From Gemmatimonadota bacterium (lineage in GTDB: Bacteria > JBHIER01 > G020348925): a stretch of 64,000 nt of DNA. The first letter of the stretch is position 1; each line of letters begins with the position of its first letter. The notes under the pieces are model-generated. The model saw nothing but the letters and a program-made list of their open reading frames with translations. It made no database searches and was not told the origin of the DNA. The DNA lies in contig CP070758.1 of NCBI GenBank assembly GCA_020348925.1, positions 3,263,260 through 3,327,259 on the forward strand, written 5' to 3'. Shown in pieces: positions 1 through 9,271 of the stretch. Both the position numbers and the translations under genes were made by a program.

Positions 1-831
1 GTGGTGGTCAAATCGAAAGTCGGGGAGATCAGGAACAGATTGGCTCCGGTCGGCCGCCGATACGGCTTGCGGACCCTCTACCTTCAAAATGGTGCCCAGT
101 GGAGCCCGTATGAACCGAACCACCCCATGATGGTCCTGGACAAGGTCTATCCCAGAGGGATCGAGATCCCGGAATTCTTCATCGGGAAAAATATCATTCA
201 TCTTCCCACGATGAAGACCCATGTTTTTACGACCATGACAGGGGCGATGAAGAACGCCTTCGGGGGATTGCTTCAAACCCACCGGCATTGGACGCACAGC
301 GTCATTCATGAGACCCTCGTTGATCTGCTCACCATTCAGAAGGAGATACACCCCGGTATCTTTGCCGTGACCGATGGCACGCTTGCCGGTGATGGTCCGG
401 GCCCCCGGGCCATGATACCGAAAGTAAAGAATTATCTGTTGGCCTCGAGTGATCAGGTCGCACTCGATGCCTGCGCTGCTCACATGATGGGATTTGATCC
501 CCTGTCTCTTGATTTTCTTCGATTGGCTCAGGAACGGGGATTGGGATGCGGGTCTGTCTCGGACATTGAGATCATTGGCGAGGATATTTCCGATGTCAAT
601 TTCGGCTTCCATTGCGCCGACACCTTCGCCAGCCGCGGCCAGAAAGCGATCTATCACGGCTGGTTGAAACCGTTTGAAAAGATTCTTCTGAGAAGTCCCC
701 TGGTCTTCTGGTCCTATATTGCTTCGAAGGTCTATCATGACTGTTTTTGGTATCCATTTGTGGGGCGGAAGCGGGTCAACAAGATCCTGGAAACGGATTG
801 GGGGAGACTGTTTCAAGAATATGCAGGCTGA
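1..831 (+). CDS. DUF362 domain protein, 5' end outside window
   Basis: The reading frame is open from the first base, so the N-terminus probably lies outside the window; the GTG at base 1 need not be the start. The 276 visible residues match the DUF362 family: a KTH motif followed by a TGAMKNAFGG stretch (about residues 72-89) and a later segment in which a residue run ending in ALDACAAHMMGFDP resembles the second half of the domain. DUF362 proteins are often linked to iron-sulfur proteins, but no ferredoxin-type Cys cluster is visible here and the biochemical role is unknown. It is followed by a 291-bp repeat-bearing gap and then glycan genes on the same strand. The family call is firm; the function is not assigned. 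Confidence 0.8.
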   Translation: MVVKSKVGEIRNRLAPVGRRYGLRTLYLQNGAQWSPYEPNHPMMVLDKVYPRGIEIPEFFIGKNIIHLPTMKTHVFTTMTGAMKNAFGGLLQTHRHWTHSVIHETLVDLLTIQKEIHPGIFAVTDGTLAGDGPGPRAMIPKVKNYLLASSDQVALDACAAHMMGFDPLSLDFLRLAQERGLGCGSVSDIEIIGEDISDVNFGFHCADTFASRGQKAIYHGWLKPFEKILLRSPLVFWSYIASKVYHDCFWYPFVGRKRVNKILETDWGRLFQEYAG

Positions 832-863
832 AGTGAGCAATTCTTTAAGAGACTACGACTTCC

Positions 864-1011
864 TTGTCATTCTGGGTCCGAGGCACTGCGCGGAGCCCGC
901 GCCTTCACTTTATTCAGGACAGGTCCTGAACGAGAGAAGGGTCAGGGCAACGGATGCTTCGACCCGGCGTATTTATCCCGAACGTGATTCGGGCTCCGGT
1001 CAGAATGACAA
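864..1011. repeat. Composite palindromic intergenic element
   Basis: A perfect 11-bp inverted repeat, TTGTCATTCTG (864-874) and CAGAATGACAA (1001-1011), bounds 148 bp of non-coding DNA. Inside are a palindrome TTCAGGAC-AG-GTCCTGAA (913-930) and CCCGAA/TTCGGG arms (977-993). The inner part resembles a second copy at 59541-59581. It looks like a dispersed REP/MITE-like intergenic repeat and fills the gap between the DUF362 gene and the next gene. No transposase is present. Confidence 0.6.
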
Positions 1012-1122
1012 TTCCTGGAAACTCGTCTGGGAAAAGCGCGCAGCGGTGGCCGAATCCTGTGAAGGACACCTGAACCCTGAGAGGACCGCCTTGAGAGCAG
1101 GGGGCTGATTTCACAAAAGATT

Positions 1123-2100
1123 GTGTGGCACAAATTCAAAGGAAGATTGATCATTACGACGGCTGGTGCGATCGGTATTTTTTTTCTCCTGGGAATGTAC
1201 GCCGATTTTCAAGAGGTCCGGACGTCATTTCGCCACTTCCAATGGGACTTTCTGCCTTTGATTTTGGGTTTGGCTTTCGTAAATTATGTCTTGCGTTTTT
1301 TCAAGTGGAATTTTTATTTGAGAGTGTTGGGTGTACCCCTGAATGCAAAGGAGAGTCTGGCCATCTTTTTCGCGGGATTAGCTATGTCATTGACACCTGC
1401 AAAGTTCGGGGAAGTGTTGAAATCGTTTCTGGTGAAGCAACGATGCGGGGTCCCGATGAGCAGGACGGCTCCCATTATATTCGCCGAACGGTTTACGGAT
1501 TTTGTCGCCTTGGTGGTCCTGGCTCTCATAGGGCTTGTCAGTTTTCATTACGGCTGGTATGTGCCGCTTGCAAGCCTTGTGTGTATCGTTCTCTTTTTTG
1601 GGCTCATCTCCTGCCGGAGATTTTGGGAGGGGTTGCTCTCCAGGGGCGGACGGTTTCCCAAAATCGCAAAATGGGCGGAGAGGGTGCGGATCGCGTATGA
1701 GAGTACACGACATCTGCTCAGTATCAAGCGGTTGGGCCTGGCCGTGGGATTGAGCATTCCGGCGTGGCTTGCCGAAGGCTTCGCATATTTCTTTGTCTTT
1801 CGAGCTCTGGACGTGCCGTTCTTGCTCCTCGGTGCCATCTTTATATACTCTTTTTCGACCCTCGTCGGTGCAGTCACAATGTTGCCCGGAGGGCTGGGAG
1901 GGACTGAGGGTTCGCTCGTGGCCCTGGCTATGATGAGGGGAGTGACAAAACCCGTGGCCGTGTCGTCAACACTTCTCGTCCGTGGGTGTACTCTGTGGTT
2001 TGCAATCCTCCTCGGGATCTCGGTCCTGCTGTGGCATCGGAGAAAATGGGAGACGGCCGCTGTCTTTGATACGATGACTGAAAAGGAAACCGCACGTTGA
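1123..2100 (+). CDS. AglD/UPF0104 (LPG synthase TM-like) integral membrane protein
   Basis: 325 residues with about eight hydrophobic segments and the family signature LPGGLGGTEGS near residue 255, typical of the lysylphosphatidylglycerol synthase transmembrane/UPF0104 fold. Members lacking the soluble aminoacyl-transferase domain, as here, are proposed flippases or partners of polyprenyl-phosphate sugar synthases, for example archaeal AglD-associated proteins. The start is GTG at 1123. The gene is followed after a short gap by a dolichol-phosphate-mannose-synthase-like gene, a common pairing that supports a role in lipid-linked sugar handling. The substrate cannot be read from the sequence. 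A second family member lies at 14014-14949 on the other strand. Confidence 0.82.
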   Translation: MWHKFKGRLIITTAGAIGIFFLLGMYADFQEVRTSFRHFQWDFLPLILGLAFVNYVLRFFKWNFYLRVLGVPLNAKESLAIFFAGLAMSLTPAKFGEVLKSFLVKQRCGVPMSRTAPIIFAERFTDFVALVVLALIGLVSFHYGWYVPLASLVCIVLFFGLISCRRFWEGLLSRGGRFPKIAKWAERVRIAYESTRHLLSIKRLGLAVGLSIPAWLAEGFAYFFVFRALDVPFLLLGAIFIYSFSTLVGAVTMLPGGLGGTEGSLVALAMMRGVTKPVAVSSTLLVRGCTLWFAILLGISVLLWHRRKWETAAVFDTMTEKETAR

Positions 2101-2127
2101 AAATTGCACAAAGAGGAGCGTAATCAT

Positions 2128-2847
2128 ATGGCGAAATCTTTGATAGTTGTTCCGACGTATAACGAAAAAGATAATGTCGAAAAGATTGTTGAAACAGTTT
2201 TCTCGGTTGAACCGGGCCTTGAGATCCTCGTCGTCGATGACAACTCACCTGATGGCACAGGGCGAATTGCGGATGAATTGTCTCAGCGGGACAAGCGCGT
2301 TCATGTTCTCCATCGGCCGGGGAAATCGGGCCTGGGCTCGGCCTATATTGCCGGTTTTAAATATGCCCTCGAGCGGGATTACGAATACATCTTCGAGATG
2401 GATGCGGATTTTTCCCACGATCCGAAGTACATACCCCACTTTCTTGAGAAGATTCGAGACTTCGATCTCGTCTTAGGGTCGCGATATATCAGGGGCGTCA
2501 ATGTGGTCAACTGGCCTATGACACGCTTGCTGCTGAGCTATTTCGCCAATGTTTACGCCCGATTCATAACCGGCTTGCCAGTGAGGGATGCCACGGGCGG
2601 GTTCAAATGTTTTCGGCGTCACGTGTTGGAGGCTATCGACCTGGATGCCGTCCAGTCTGACGGCTATTCATTTCAGATTGAAATGACCTTTAAGGCTTGG
2701 AAGAAGGGATTCACGATCAGCGAAATTCCCATCATCTTCGTTGATCGGCTGGTCGGCTCCTCAAAGATGTCGAAGAAAATTGTCCGTGAGGCGATCGTCA
2801 TGGTGTGGAGACTCCGCTTTCAAAGCCTTCTCGGCCGGATGAAATAG
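2128..2847 (+). CDS. Polyprenyl/dolichol-phosphate mannosyltransferase-like GT2
   Basis: A 239-residue GT-A fold family 2 enzyme. The N-terminal VVPTYNEKDNV, the VVDDNSPDGT motif, the MDADFSHDP metal-binding motif and GSRYIRG in the middle are the standard DPM1 landmarks. It should transfer a hexose from a nucleotide sugar to a polyprenyl phosphate on the cytoplasmic face. There is no C-terminal membrane domain, so it probably works with a separate membrane partner; the UPF0104 protein directly upstream is the obvious candidate. ATG at 2128 is chosen over an upstream TTG because GAGGAG lies about nine bases before it. The donor sugar (mannose, glucose or other) is not determinable. Confidence 0.85.
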   Translation: MAKSLIVVPTYNEKDNVEKIVETVFSVEPGLEILVVDDNSPDGTGRIADELSQRDKRVHVLHRPGKSGLGSAYIAGFKYALERDYEYIFEMDADFSHDPKYIPHFLEKIRDFDLVLGSRYIRGVNVVNWPMTRLLLSYFANVYARFITGLPVRDATGGFKCFRRHVLEAIDLDAVQSDGYSFQIEMTFKAWKKGFTISEIPIIFVDRLVGSSKMSKKIVREAIVMVWRLRFQSLLGRMK

Positions 2848-3015
2848 CGAAATGCTTCACCGAAGAGACACTTAAAACACACTGCGATATGAATTCCGAA
2901 TGCAAAAGATTGTTCAGATCAGATCAGAGACGGAAGCTTCAGGCGTACATTTCTGTTTGTTGCACACCTTCGTTGTTTAGGCATTCTTAAAGACAGAACA
3001 GAAGGACGACGATGC

Positions 3016-5178
3016 ATGATTGACGTCACCATCATAATTGTCAATTACAATGTGAAAGATTATCTCGAACAGGCTCTGCGATCCCTCCGGCGGACAGTGA
3101 AAGGGCTCTCCTCGGAAATTATGGTCGTTGACAATAGCTCCTCTGACGGTTCGGTGGCCCTTATCGAGTCCGAGTTCAAGGAAGTTGTGCTGATCGAGAA
3201 CAGGGAAAATCTCGGATTTGCCAAGGCCAACAATCAAGCCCTGAAACTGGCCCGTGGCCGGTTCATCCTGTTGCTCAATCCCGACACGATCGTCCAAGAA
3301 GATACGATCCGCGTCATGATGGATTTCATGGAGAATCATTCGGAGGCAGGCGCGGTGGGATGTAAGGTCCTCAACCCCGATGGGTCGTTGCAAGCCGCCT
3401 GCCGCAGGAGTTTTCCAACACCCAGCGTCGCCTTTTTCAAGTTGATTGGCTTGAGTCGACTTTTTCCGAAAAGTCGGCTCTTCGGCCGGTACAACCTGAC
3501 CTTCCTCGATCCCGACGAGGTCAATGAAGTGGACGCTCTTTCAGGGTCGTGTATGTTTCTCAGGCGTGAGGTTATCGATGACGTGGGTCTTCTGGATGAG
3601 GACTTCTTTATGTTCGGGGAGGACCTCGATTGGTGTTACCGTATCAAGAGGCGTGGCTGGAAGATCTATTATGTTCCGACAACTCAGATCGTACACTACA
3701 AAGGTGAGAGCATCCGCAGGAGTGAGGTGAACAGCCTCTTCGCTTTCTACAACGCGATGTATATTTTCGTCCAAAAGCACATGAGACGGCGGTATTTGAT
3801 CCCCTTCAAATGGTTTATCACCTTGGGGATCATTCTCAAGGCCACTTTTTCAATTGTCGGCCGTCTCTTTCGAAAAAGTGTTGTTCCGCTGATCGACCTG
3901 ATGCTCATCAACGGGGCCGTCTCCCTGGCTATCGTTCTCCGGTTTGGTGCCCTCGTGTCTCTGCCGCCACACTATTCTTTGAAATCCTATGGCGTTGTCC
4001 ACGGAGTCTCGTCGATCGTGTGGATGCTCAGCTTGGCCATCATGGGTCTGTACGGACGGAGAAAACACTCAATTTCCCGGGCTTTCACTGCAGCCGTGGC
4101 GGGAGCATTGCTGGTGGGATTCATCTATCTTTTCAAATTTGAAGAATATGGATTTTCCCGAAGAGCGCTGGCCTACGCCGCAGTGGGCGTGACGTTCCTC
4201 CTGCCTGGGTGGCGAATCCTCTTTCGTCTCTTCTCACGGCAAGCCTTAGGAAGAGCTCTCCGTCGGAGAAGGGCGGTTGTCGTTGGCACGGATGATCATG
4301 GAAGGGCTCTCGTGGAGCGCCTCCGGCGTCATCCGGAGGTCGGATACGACGTCGTAGGTCTGGTCAACGGGGATAGAGCTCGCGTCGGTGAGACGGTTGA
4401 CGGTGTGGAAGTGTTGGGCACGGTCGAAGAATTGCCCCAGATCGTGCGGACCTGTCAGGCCGAGGAGGTCATCCTGTCCACCGATTCGTTGCCGTATCGG
4501 CAGACACTTCAACTTATGTCCTCCGTGCGTGATCCGAAAGTCCATGTGAAACTCGTTCCATCACCCTTCGAGATAATGATCGGTCAGACCAGCATCGAGA
4601 ACTTGGGGATGATGTCATTTGTTGACGTCTCTGATAAGCCGCCTCATCCGTGGCCTCGTGTGATCAAACGAAGTTTCGATATCGTTGTCGCCGGCATGGG
4701 TTTCGTCCTCCTTTCCCCCCTCCTGATCGTGCAGGTGCTCATGGTGAGAATTGGCAGAGGAGCGTTCAACTTCCAGAGCAGGGAGTATTGCGGTGTGAAG
4801 AACTCACGGGTTACTTTAAGGGAATTTTCGAGGGGAACTGCCACCGATGGCCGAGTTTCTCCTGTCTATCGTTTTATGGAACGATGGTACGTCCATCGGG
4901 TGCTGTGGTTGTGGCCTGTTTTAAAAGGTGACATCAGTTTGGTCGGTTCCTGCCTGAGGCCCAGCACCGCCCGGAGTGGGAACAACGGTTGGAATGCATA
5001 TCACAAACCTGGTCTCACAGGATTAATCCAACTCGAAGAAAAACTCAATCTGGATCCTGAGGAGAGGTTGAAGTACGAACTGTATTACCGCCGAAATCAG
5101 TCTTTTCTGTTGGATGGAGAGATCGTGTTGAGATTCTTGTGGCACCTCATTTCCGGGTCAAAGGGGATTCAGGGATGA
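3016..5178 (+). CDS. GT2 glycosyltransferase fused to a degenerate polyprenyl phosphoglycosyltransferase
   Basis: 720 residues in two halves. Residues 1-270 form a GT2 rhamnosyltransferase-like domain ([37 protein letters not shown]). Residues about 275-410 hold several membrane segments, 420-545 resemble the nucleotide-binding domain of WbaP/WcaJ-type enzymes, and 550-720 align with the bacterial sugar transferase domain ([29 protein letters not shown]). The LDELPQ segment, which carries the catalytic Asp-Glu dyad in PglC-type enzymes, reads VHRVLW here, so His627-Arg628 occupy the Asp-Glu positions. The usual PRP after LVG is also altered. The phosphoglycosyltransferase half may therefore be inactive or act as a scaffold. 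The stop overlaps the accA start (ATGA). Confidence 0.85.
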   Translation: MIDVTIIIVNYNVKDYLEQALRSLRRTVKGLSSEIMVVDNSSSDGSVALIESEFKEVVLIENRENLGFAKANNQALKLARGRFILLLNPDTIVQEDTIRVMMDFMENHSEAGAVGCKVLNPDGSLQAACRRSFPTPSVAFFKLIGLSRLFPKSRLFGRYNLTFLDPDEVNEVDALSGSCMFLRREVIDDVGLLDEDFFMFGEDLDWCYRIKRRGWKIYYVPTTQIVHYKGESIRRSEVNSLFAFYNAMYIFVQKHMRRRYLIPFKWFITLGIILKATFSIVGRLFRKSVVPLIDLMLINGAVSLAIVLRFGALVSLPPHYSLKSYGVVHGVSSIVWMLSLAIMGLYGRRKHSISRAFTAAVAGALLVGFIYLFKFEEYGFSRRALAYAAVGVTFLLPGWRILFRLFSRQALGRALRRRRAVVVGTDDHGRALVERLRRHPEVGYDVVGLVNGDRARVGETVDGVEVLGTVEELPQIVRTCQAEEVILSTDSLPYRQTLQLMSSVRDPKVHVKLVPSPFEIMIGQTSIENLGMMSFVDVSDKPPHPWPRVIKRSFDIVVAGMGFVLLSPLLIVQVLMVRIGRGAFNFQSREYCGVKNSRVTLREFSRGTATDGRVSPVYRFMERWYVHRVLWLWPVLKGDISLVGSCLRPSTARSGNNGWNAYHKPGLTGLIQLEEKLNLDPEERLKYELYYRRNQSFLLDGEIVLRFLWHLISGSKGIQG

Positions 5179-6164
5179 ACGAGACCGGTCATGATTTTGA
5201 GCGAAAGATTATTGCGCTTCGCAGGGAACTCGACGACGTGCGAGCCCGTTCGCTGGATCACGATCCCGCCTTCAAAGATGACTTGAAGCAACAGGCGCAG
5301 AAGCTGGAGAAGGCCATCAGAGACATCCATTCGAAGTTGAACCGGTGGCAACGTGTTCTGCTCGCCAGGCACCCCCAGCGTCCGTACACCATGGATTACA
5401 TACGATTCATGATAACCGATTTTGTAGAGCTCCACGGCGATCGCCTTTTCGCCGATGATAAGGCTATCGTCGGCGGTCTGGGGAAGTTGGCCCACAGGAC
5501 GGTTGTGATAGTGGGGCATCAAAAAGGCCGCAGTACTAAGGAGAACTTGTATCGAAATTTCGGAATGGCCAATCCTGAGGGCTATCGAAAGGCCCTTCGG
5601 TTGATGCGATTGGCGGCCAAATATAAACGACCCGTTGTGTGCCTCATCGACACACCGGGTGCATATCCCGGTATTGGAGCTGAGGAGAGGGGCCAGGCCG
5701 AGGCCATTGCCCGAAACCTCTTCGAGATGTCACGACTCCCCGTGCCCATCATTGTGGTCGTCATAGGCGAAGGGGCGAGCGGTGGAGCTCTGGGTATTGG
5801 TGTCGGCGACAGATTGCTCATGATGGAAAACACCTGGTACTCGGTTATTTCACCCGAAGGGTGCGCATCTATCTTATGGCGTAGTGCCGAAAAAAAGGAA
5901 CAAGCTGCAGAGGCCTTGAAACTGACCCCTCAGGATCTGATGGTCCAGGGGCTGATCGATGAGATCATTCCGGAACCGCTGGGCGGAGCGCATTTTGACC
6001 ACGAGGAGGCGGCCTCGATTCTGAAAAGGACCCTCGAGAGAGTTTTAGGGGAGTTGGGAGGGATGCCTCCTCAAGAGTTGTTGGACAAACGGATCGAAAA
6101 ATTTTCCCGTATGGGTTTGTTTCAGGAACCGAACGCCGAAAAGGAGGAAACGAATGTTGGATAA
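5175..6164 (+). CDS. accA: Acetyl-CoA carboxylase carboxyltransferase subunit alpha
   Basis: 329 residues, close to the roughly 319 of E. coli AccA. With AccD it transfers carboxyl from carboxybiotin to acetyl-CoA, giving malonyl-CoA for fatty acid synthesis. Diagnostic segments are the GHQKGR stretch, the [18 protein letters not shown] region, [18 protein letters not shown] and [15 protein letters not shown], followed by [11 protein letters not shown]. The start ATG at 5175 overlaps the upstream stop in an ATGA arrangement and is preceded by a purine-rich AGGGG; an upstream in-frame start would intrude further into the preceding gene. No accD, accB or accC is present here, so the partner subunits are encoded elsewhere. 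Location inside a glycan cluster probably reflects co-transcription, not shared function. Confidence 0.96.
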   Translation: MNETGHDFERKIIALRRELDDVRARSLDHDPAFKDDLKQQAQKLEKAIRDIHSKLNRWQRVLLARHPQRPYTMDYIRFMITDFVELHGDRLFADDKAIVGGLGKLAHRTVVIVGHQKGRSTKENLYRNFGMANPEGYRKALRLMRLAAKYKRPVVCLIDTPGAYPGIGAEERGQAEAIARNLFEMSRLPVPIIVVVIGEGASGGALGIGVGDRLLMMENTWYSVISPEGCASILWRSAEKKEQAAEALKLTPQDLMVQGLIDEIIPEPLGGAHFDHEEAASILKRTLERVLGELGGMPPQELLDKRIEKFSRMGLFQEPNAEKEETNVG

Positions 6165-6321
6165 AGCCCTCTTGGAAATCCTGGCCTGTCCGGCGTGTAA
6201 GGGTGACCTCGAATATGATCGGGAACGCCAGAAACTCAACTGTCATGCGTGTAAACTCCGGTACAGCATCAAGGACGATATCCCCATCATGCTTATCGAC
6301 GAGGCTGAACAGTTCGAATAA
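6154..6321 (+). CDS. Trm112-family small zinc-binding protein
   Basis: A 55-residue protein starting at ATG 6154, behind a strong AAGGAGG at 6141-6147, with its start inside the end of accA (11-base overlap). It reads as a Trm112/YcaR-type protein: [16 protein letters not shown] near the start, then a CHAC pair about 15 residues later and the [11 protein letters not shown] ending. The four cysteines form the usual zinc-binding pattern. Eukaryotic Trm112 activates methyltransferases; the bacterial role is unclear, and these small proteins are often found near lipid A or cell envelope genes. Translational coupling to accA is likely. Confidence 0.85.
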   Translation: MLDKALLEILACPACKGDLEYDRERQKLNCHACKLRYSIKDDIPIMLIDEAEQFE

Positions 6322-6360
6322 TTCCTGGTTCATGAAGCCGGTTGCGGCAGGCAGGTGTGT

Positions 6361-9165
6361 ATGGGGCAAAAGAAATTCACTCAAAGCAATCACATTCCTG
6401 ATAGGTCCTATTATGTCTTACTTGTTCTCTTCGTCTTCTCCGCGTTCTTTTTCCTCAAACCTGCACTCTTTAATCCTGACGGTATAGGCTATTACTCATA
6501 CCTCCGATCGTTGGTCATTGATGGCGATTTCTCTCTTTTTAACGAATTTTCGCACTATCAGACGTCCAAATATTTCTTCCATCTCACCTCTGAAGGCCAC
6601 GTCCGGAACGTCTTCGCCTTCGGTTCTGCCCTGGTATGGGCTCCATTTTTTCTCATAGCCCATGTGCTGACACTTGGATTGAATCTTTTTGGGTTCCATA
6701 TTCCCCCTGACGGGTACTCCTTTCTGTACATATTCATGACCAATTTCGGCACGTGTTTCTATGGTTTCCTGGCCCTCATTTTGGCCTACGAGGTGGCCAA
6801 GGACTACGTTTCCCGAAGAGCAGCCTGTGTTTCTGTCCTTGCCATCTGGTTTGCTACCAATTTCTGGAATTACATGTTCTTCGACGGGACGTTCTCACAC
6901 ATACCTTCGGCCTTCTCCGTTTCACTCTTCATCTATATCTGGCACAAAACCAGGCATGGTCGGACGTCCTTTCAATGGATACTGTTGGGAGCTGCGGGGG
7001 GACTTATGTCGATGATCAGATGGCAGAACGTTCTGTATGTCATCATCCCGATTCTGGAAGCGCTCTCGGCCTTTCTGCGAAGTTCGATACATGAAAAAGC
7101 TGTCAAACCGAACGATGCAAGATGGAGAGGGATCATCGGGCCTATTGAACTGCGCGTGCATTCAAAATTCTTTGGTGGGAGTGGGCGGGAGGAGCTTCGC
7201 CGCATTCCGTTCTTCGTCAAGAGAACCCTCTTTTTTCTGTCAGCTTTTCTGTTCGCTTGTCTGCCCCAGATGATCGTCTGGAAAGTCCTGTACGGCTCCT
7301 TTATCACCATTCCACAGGGAAAATGGTTTTTGGAAGCGCACGACGCTGCGATCAACGCCGTTCTCTTTTCGTCCCACCACGGTCTCTTTGCCTGGTCGCC
7401 GGTATTAATCCTGGCGACACTGGGCTTTTATTTCCTGTACAGGAGAGACAGATTTCTATCCCTTGCGCTGCTTGTGGCCTTTTGCCTCCAGGTCTACATA
7501 AATTCAAAAGCCCTTGATACCTATGCGGGTGTATCCTTCGGACATCGCAGATTTATCAATTGTCTGCCCCTCTTTGTTTTTGGATTGGCAGCCCTTTTCG
7601 ATAGGCTCAAACCCCTCCCTCAATATCTCATCACATCTCTTTTTGTTTTTTGGAATTATCTTCTCTTTCTTCAATTTCATTTTGGCTTGATCGAACCCCA
7701 CTGGTACGTCTCTTTTTCTCAGATTTTTCAGGGGCAGGTTGGAGTTTTCGGCAGATTCTTTGAGCTCAGTCCGTTGGTTGTGAGAGACACCATGTTGGAT
7801 CAATTAAAATATCTGGGAGCCTTTCGCTGGTTCGTCCTCTTCGTGGTGCTCTTGATATCATGTTTCACCCTCTTTTTCATGAAACGGCTCTCGAGCTGGT
7901 TTCGTGGACAGCATACGAGGCATCTCCGTGTATCCACTGTTTTCTTTTTTCTTGTTTTGATTTCAGCGAATGTTTTGGTTCTTCTGGGTGGGATGAATAC
8001 GTCTCCTGCCCCTGTCAATTACAAGATGCAAGACAATTTTGCCATGGTGGACTTCGGCTGGTATGTCAATTCCAAGTACCATCGCGATCCGTTTCGATCC
8101 GATTGGACCGAAGGTGTCATGAACCACTTCCCGGATTTGAAGGCCGACACGATTGTTTGGAATTCTGTGCCCTTTCGAATACTTCCTCCTTTTCGCAATC
8201 CGGAGGATCGCGGTTCAACCATTACGACCGCTTACCGTCCCGATTTCAGAATTGATGTCCCTCTGAAAAAGTTCCCGACGCAGGCCATCTGGCTGGCCAT
8301 CGATGGCGGACTCATGTTGGGCTTGAAGGTTGCGTGTACGGACATCGTGGTCCATTACGCGGACGGATCCGTGACGACAAAGGAGGTTTTCTCCAGTGTT
8401 GACGTTTGGGATTATCGCGAATTGCCACCGGAGGAGAATGTGTTGTGGCAGGGAGATGGTGCGCAGAGTCTGACACCGCTGCAGATTGTGACCGAGTCCG
8501 ACAAGATACCCGAGCGCATAGAGTTCATGAGTGTCACCAATGTGGGAAATGAGAATAAGAATGCCGGTATTGCTGTTTTTGCCATCACCCAGGTATTGAC
8601 GGATGGTACGTTTGAGACTCTCGATTTCAAAGAGCTCAGTAACTCCGATTATCGTCAGGACCCTTTCAAGCCGGAGATCGTGCAGAACCATTTCGCTGAT
8701 CTTGAGGGGGGCATGATGAAATGGCAAGGTGTCCCCTTCTCAATTTTATCGGAGTCCGACTTTCCATGGCGGGGGACGACGATTACGACCGCCTATATGT
8801 CGGATTACCGGATCAAGATCCCATTGAAAAGAGTCCCTACGAGGAGTCTGTGGTTGGCCGTCGACGGGGCTGCTGTCGTGGGCTTGATAATGCACTGCGC
8901 GGATATTGTTCTTCATTACACGGACGGTACGTCTGTCAAGAAAGAGGTTGTTTCGGGGATCGACGTCTGGGATTACTGGGAGGATCCGCCGAAGAGCAAG
9001 CTGATCTGGAAAGGTGACGGGAGGCAGAGTCTCACGGTCTTGGAGATTGAGACAGATGCCAGGAAGATGCCAGCGTATCTTGAAATCAGAAGTGTGAGGG
9101 GTGTGGGAAACAATTTTCAAAATCCGGGCATTGCCGTTTTTGCCATCACGCAAGGGCTCGAATAA
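6361..9165 (+). CDS. GT39-like polytopic membrane protein with duplicated C-terminal domain
   Basis: About 934 residues. The first 550 or so contain roughly a dozen hydrophobic segments and, in the first predicted periplasmic loop, an NPDGIGYY...DGDF arrangement of acidic residues resembling GT39/ArnT-like glycosyltransferases that use polyprenyl-phosphate sugars. The last 370 residues are two tandem copies of a soluble domain with a period of about 193 residues: YHRDPF and YRQDPF open them, TTAYxxDxRI, DVWDYxExPP, WxGDGxQSL and NxGIAVFAITQ recur in both. That domain is unrecognised, probably a beta-sandwich facing the periplasm. ATG 6361 is preferred over GTG 6355, though the ribosome site (AGGCAGG) is weak. 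Acceptor and donor are unknown; a transferase of lipid-linked sugar is inferred from topology. Confidence 0.75.
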   Translation: MGQKKFTQSNHIPDRSYYVLLVLFVFSAFFFLKPALFNPDGIGYYSYLRSLVIDGDFSLFNEFSHYQTSKYFFHLTSEGHVRNVFAFGSALVWAPFFLIAHVLTLGLNLFGFHIPPDGYSFLYIFMTNFGTCFYGFLALILAYEVAKDYVSRRAACVSVLAIWFATNFWNYMFFDGTFSHIPSAFSVSLFIYIWHKTRHGRTSFQWILLGAAGGLMSMIRWQNVLYVIIPILEALSAFLRSSIHEKAVKPNDARWRGIIGPIELRVHSKFFGGSGREELRRIPFFVKRTLFFLSAFLFACLPQMIVWKVLYGSFITIPQGKWFLEAHDAAINAVLFSSHHGLFAWSPVLILATLGFYFLYRRDRFLSLALLVAFCLQVYINSKALDTYAGVSFGHRRFINCLPLFVFGLAALFDRLKPLPQYLITSLFVFWNYLLFLQFHFGLIEPHWYVSFSQIFQGQVGVFGRFFELSPLVVRDTMLDQLKYLGAFRWFVLFVVLLISCFTLFFMKRLSSWFRGQHTRHLRVSTVFFFLVLISANVLVLLGGMNTSPAPVNYKMQDNFAMVDFGWYVNSKYHRDPFRSDWTEGVMNHFPDLKADTIVWNSVPFRILPPFRNPEDRGSTITTAYRPDFRIDVPLKKFPTQAIWLAIDGGLMLGLKVACTDIVVHYADGSVTTKEVFSSVDVWDYRELPPEENVLWQGDGAQSLTPLQIVTESDKIPERIEFMSVTNVGNENKNAGIAVFAITQVLTDGTFETLDFKELSNSDYRQDPFKPEIVQNHFADLEGGMMKWQGVPFSILSESDFPWRGTTITTAYMSDYRIKIPLKRVPTRSLWLAVDGAAVVGLIMHCADIVLHYTDGTSVKKEVVSGIDVWDYWEDPPKSKLIWKGDGRQSLTVLEIETDARKMPAYLEIRSVRGVGNNFQNPGIAVFAITQGLE

Positions 9166-9271
9166 CTCCCCTTCCTTTGTGACGATGACGGAGGGTATGG
9201 CGGGTGAATTTTTAACATCCATTCTCAGGTCCTTGTGAGAGGGGAACCAGAGGGATCGCCTCAGAGTTCTT

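Noticed and set aside
719-1108. 129-codon plus-strand frame after the DUF362 gene
   Set aside because: It starts inside that gene in another frame and runs through the palindromic repeat element; no family likeness.
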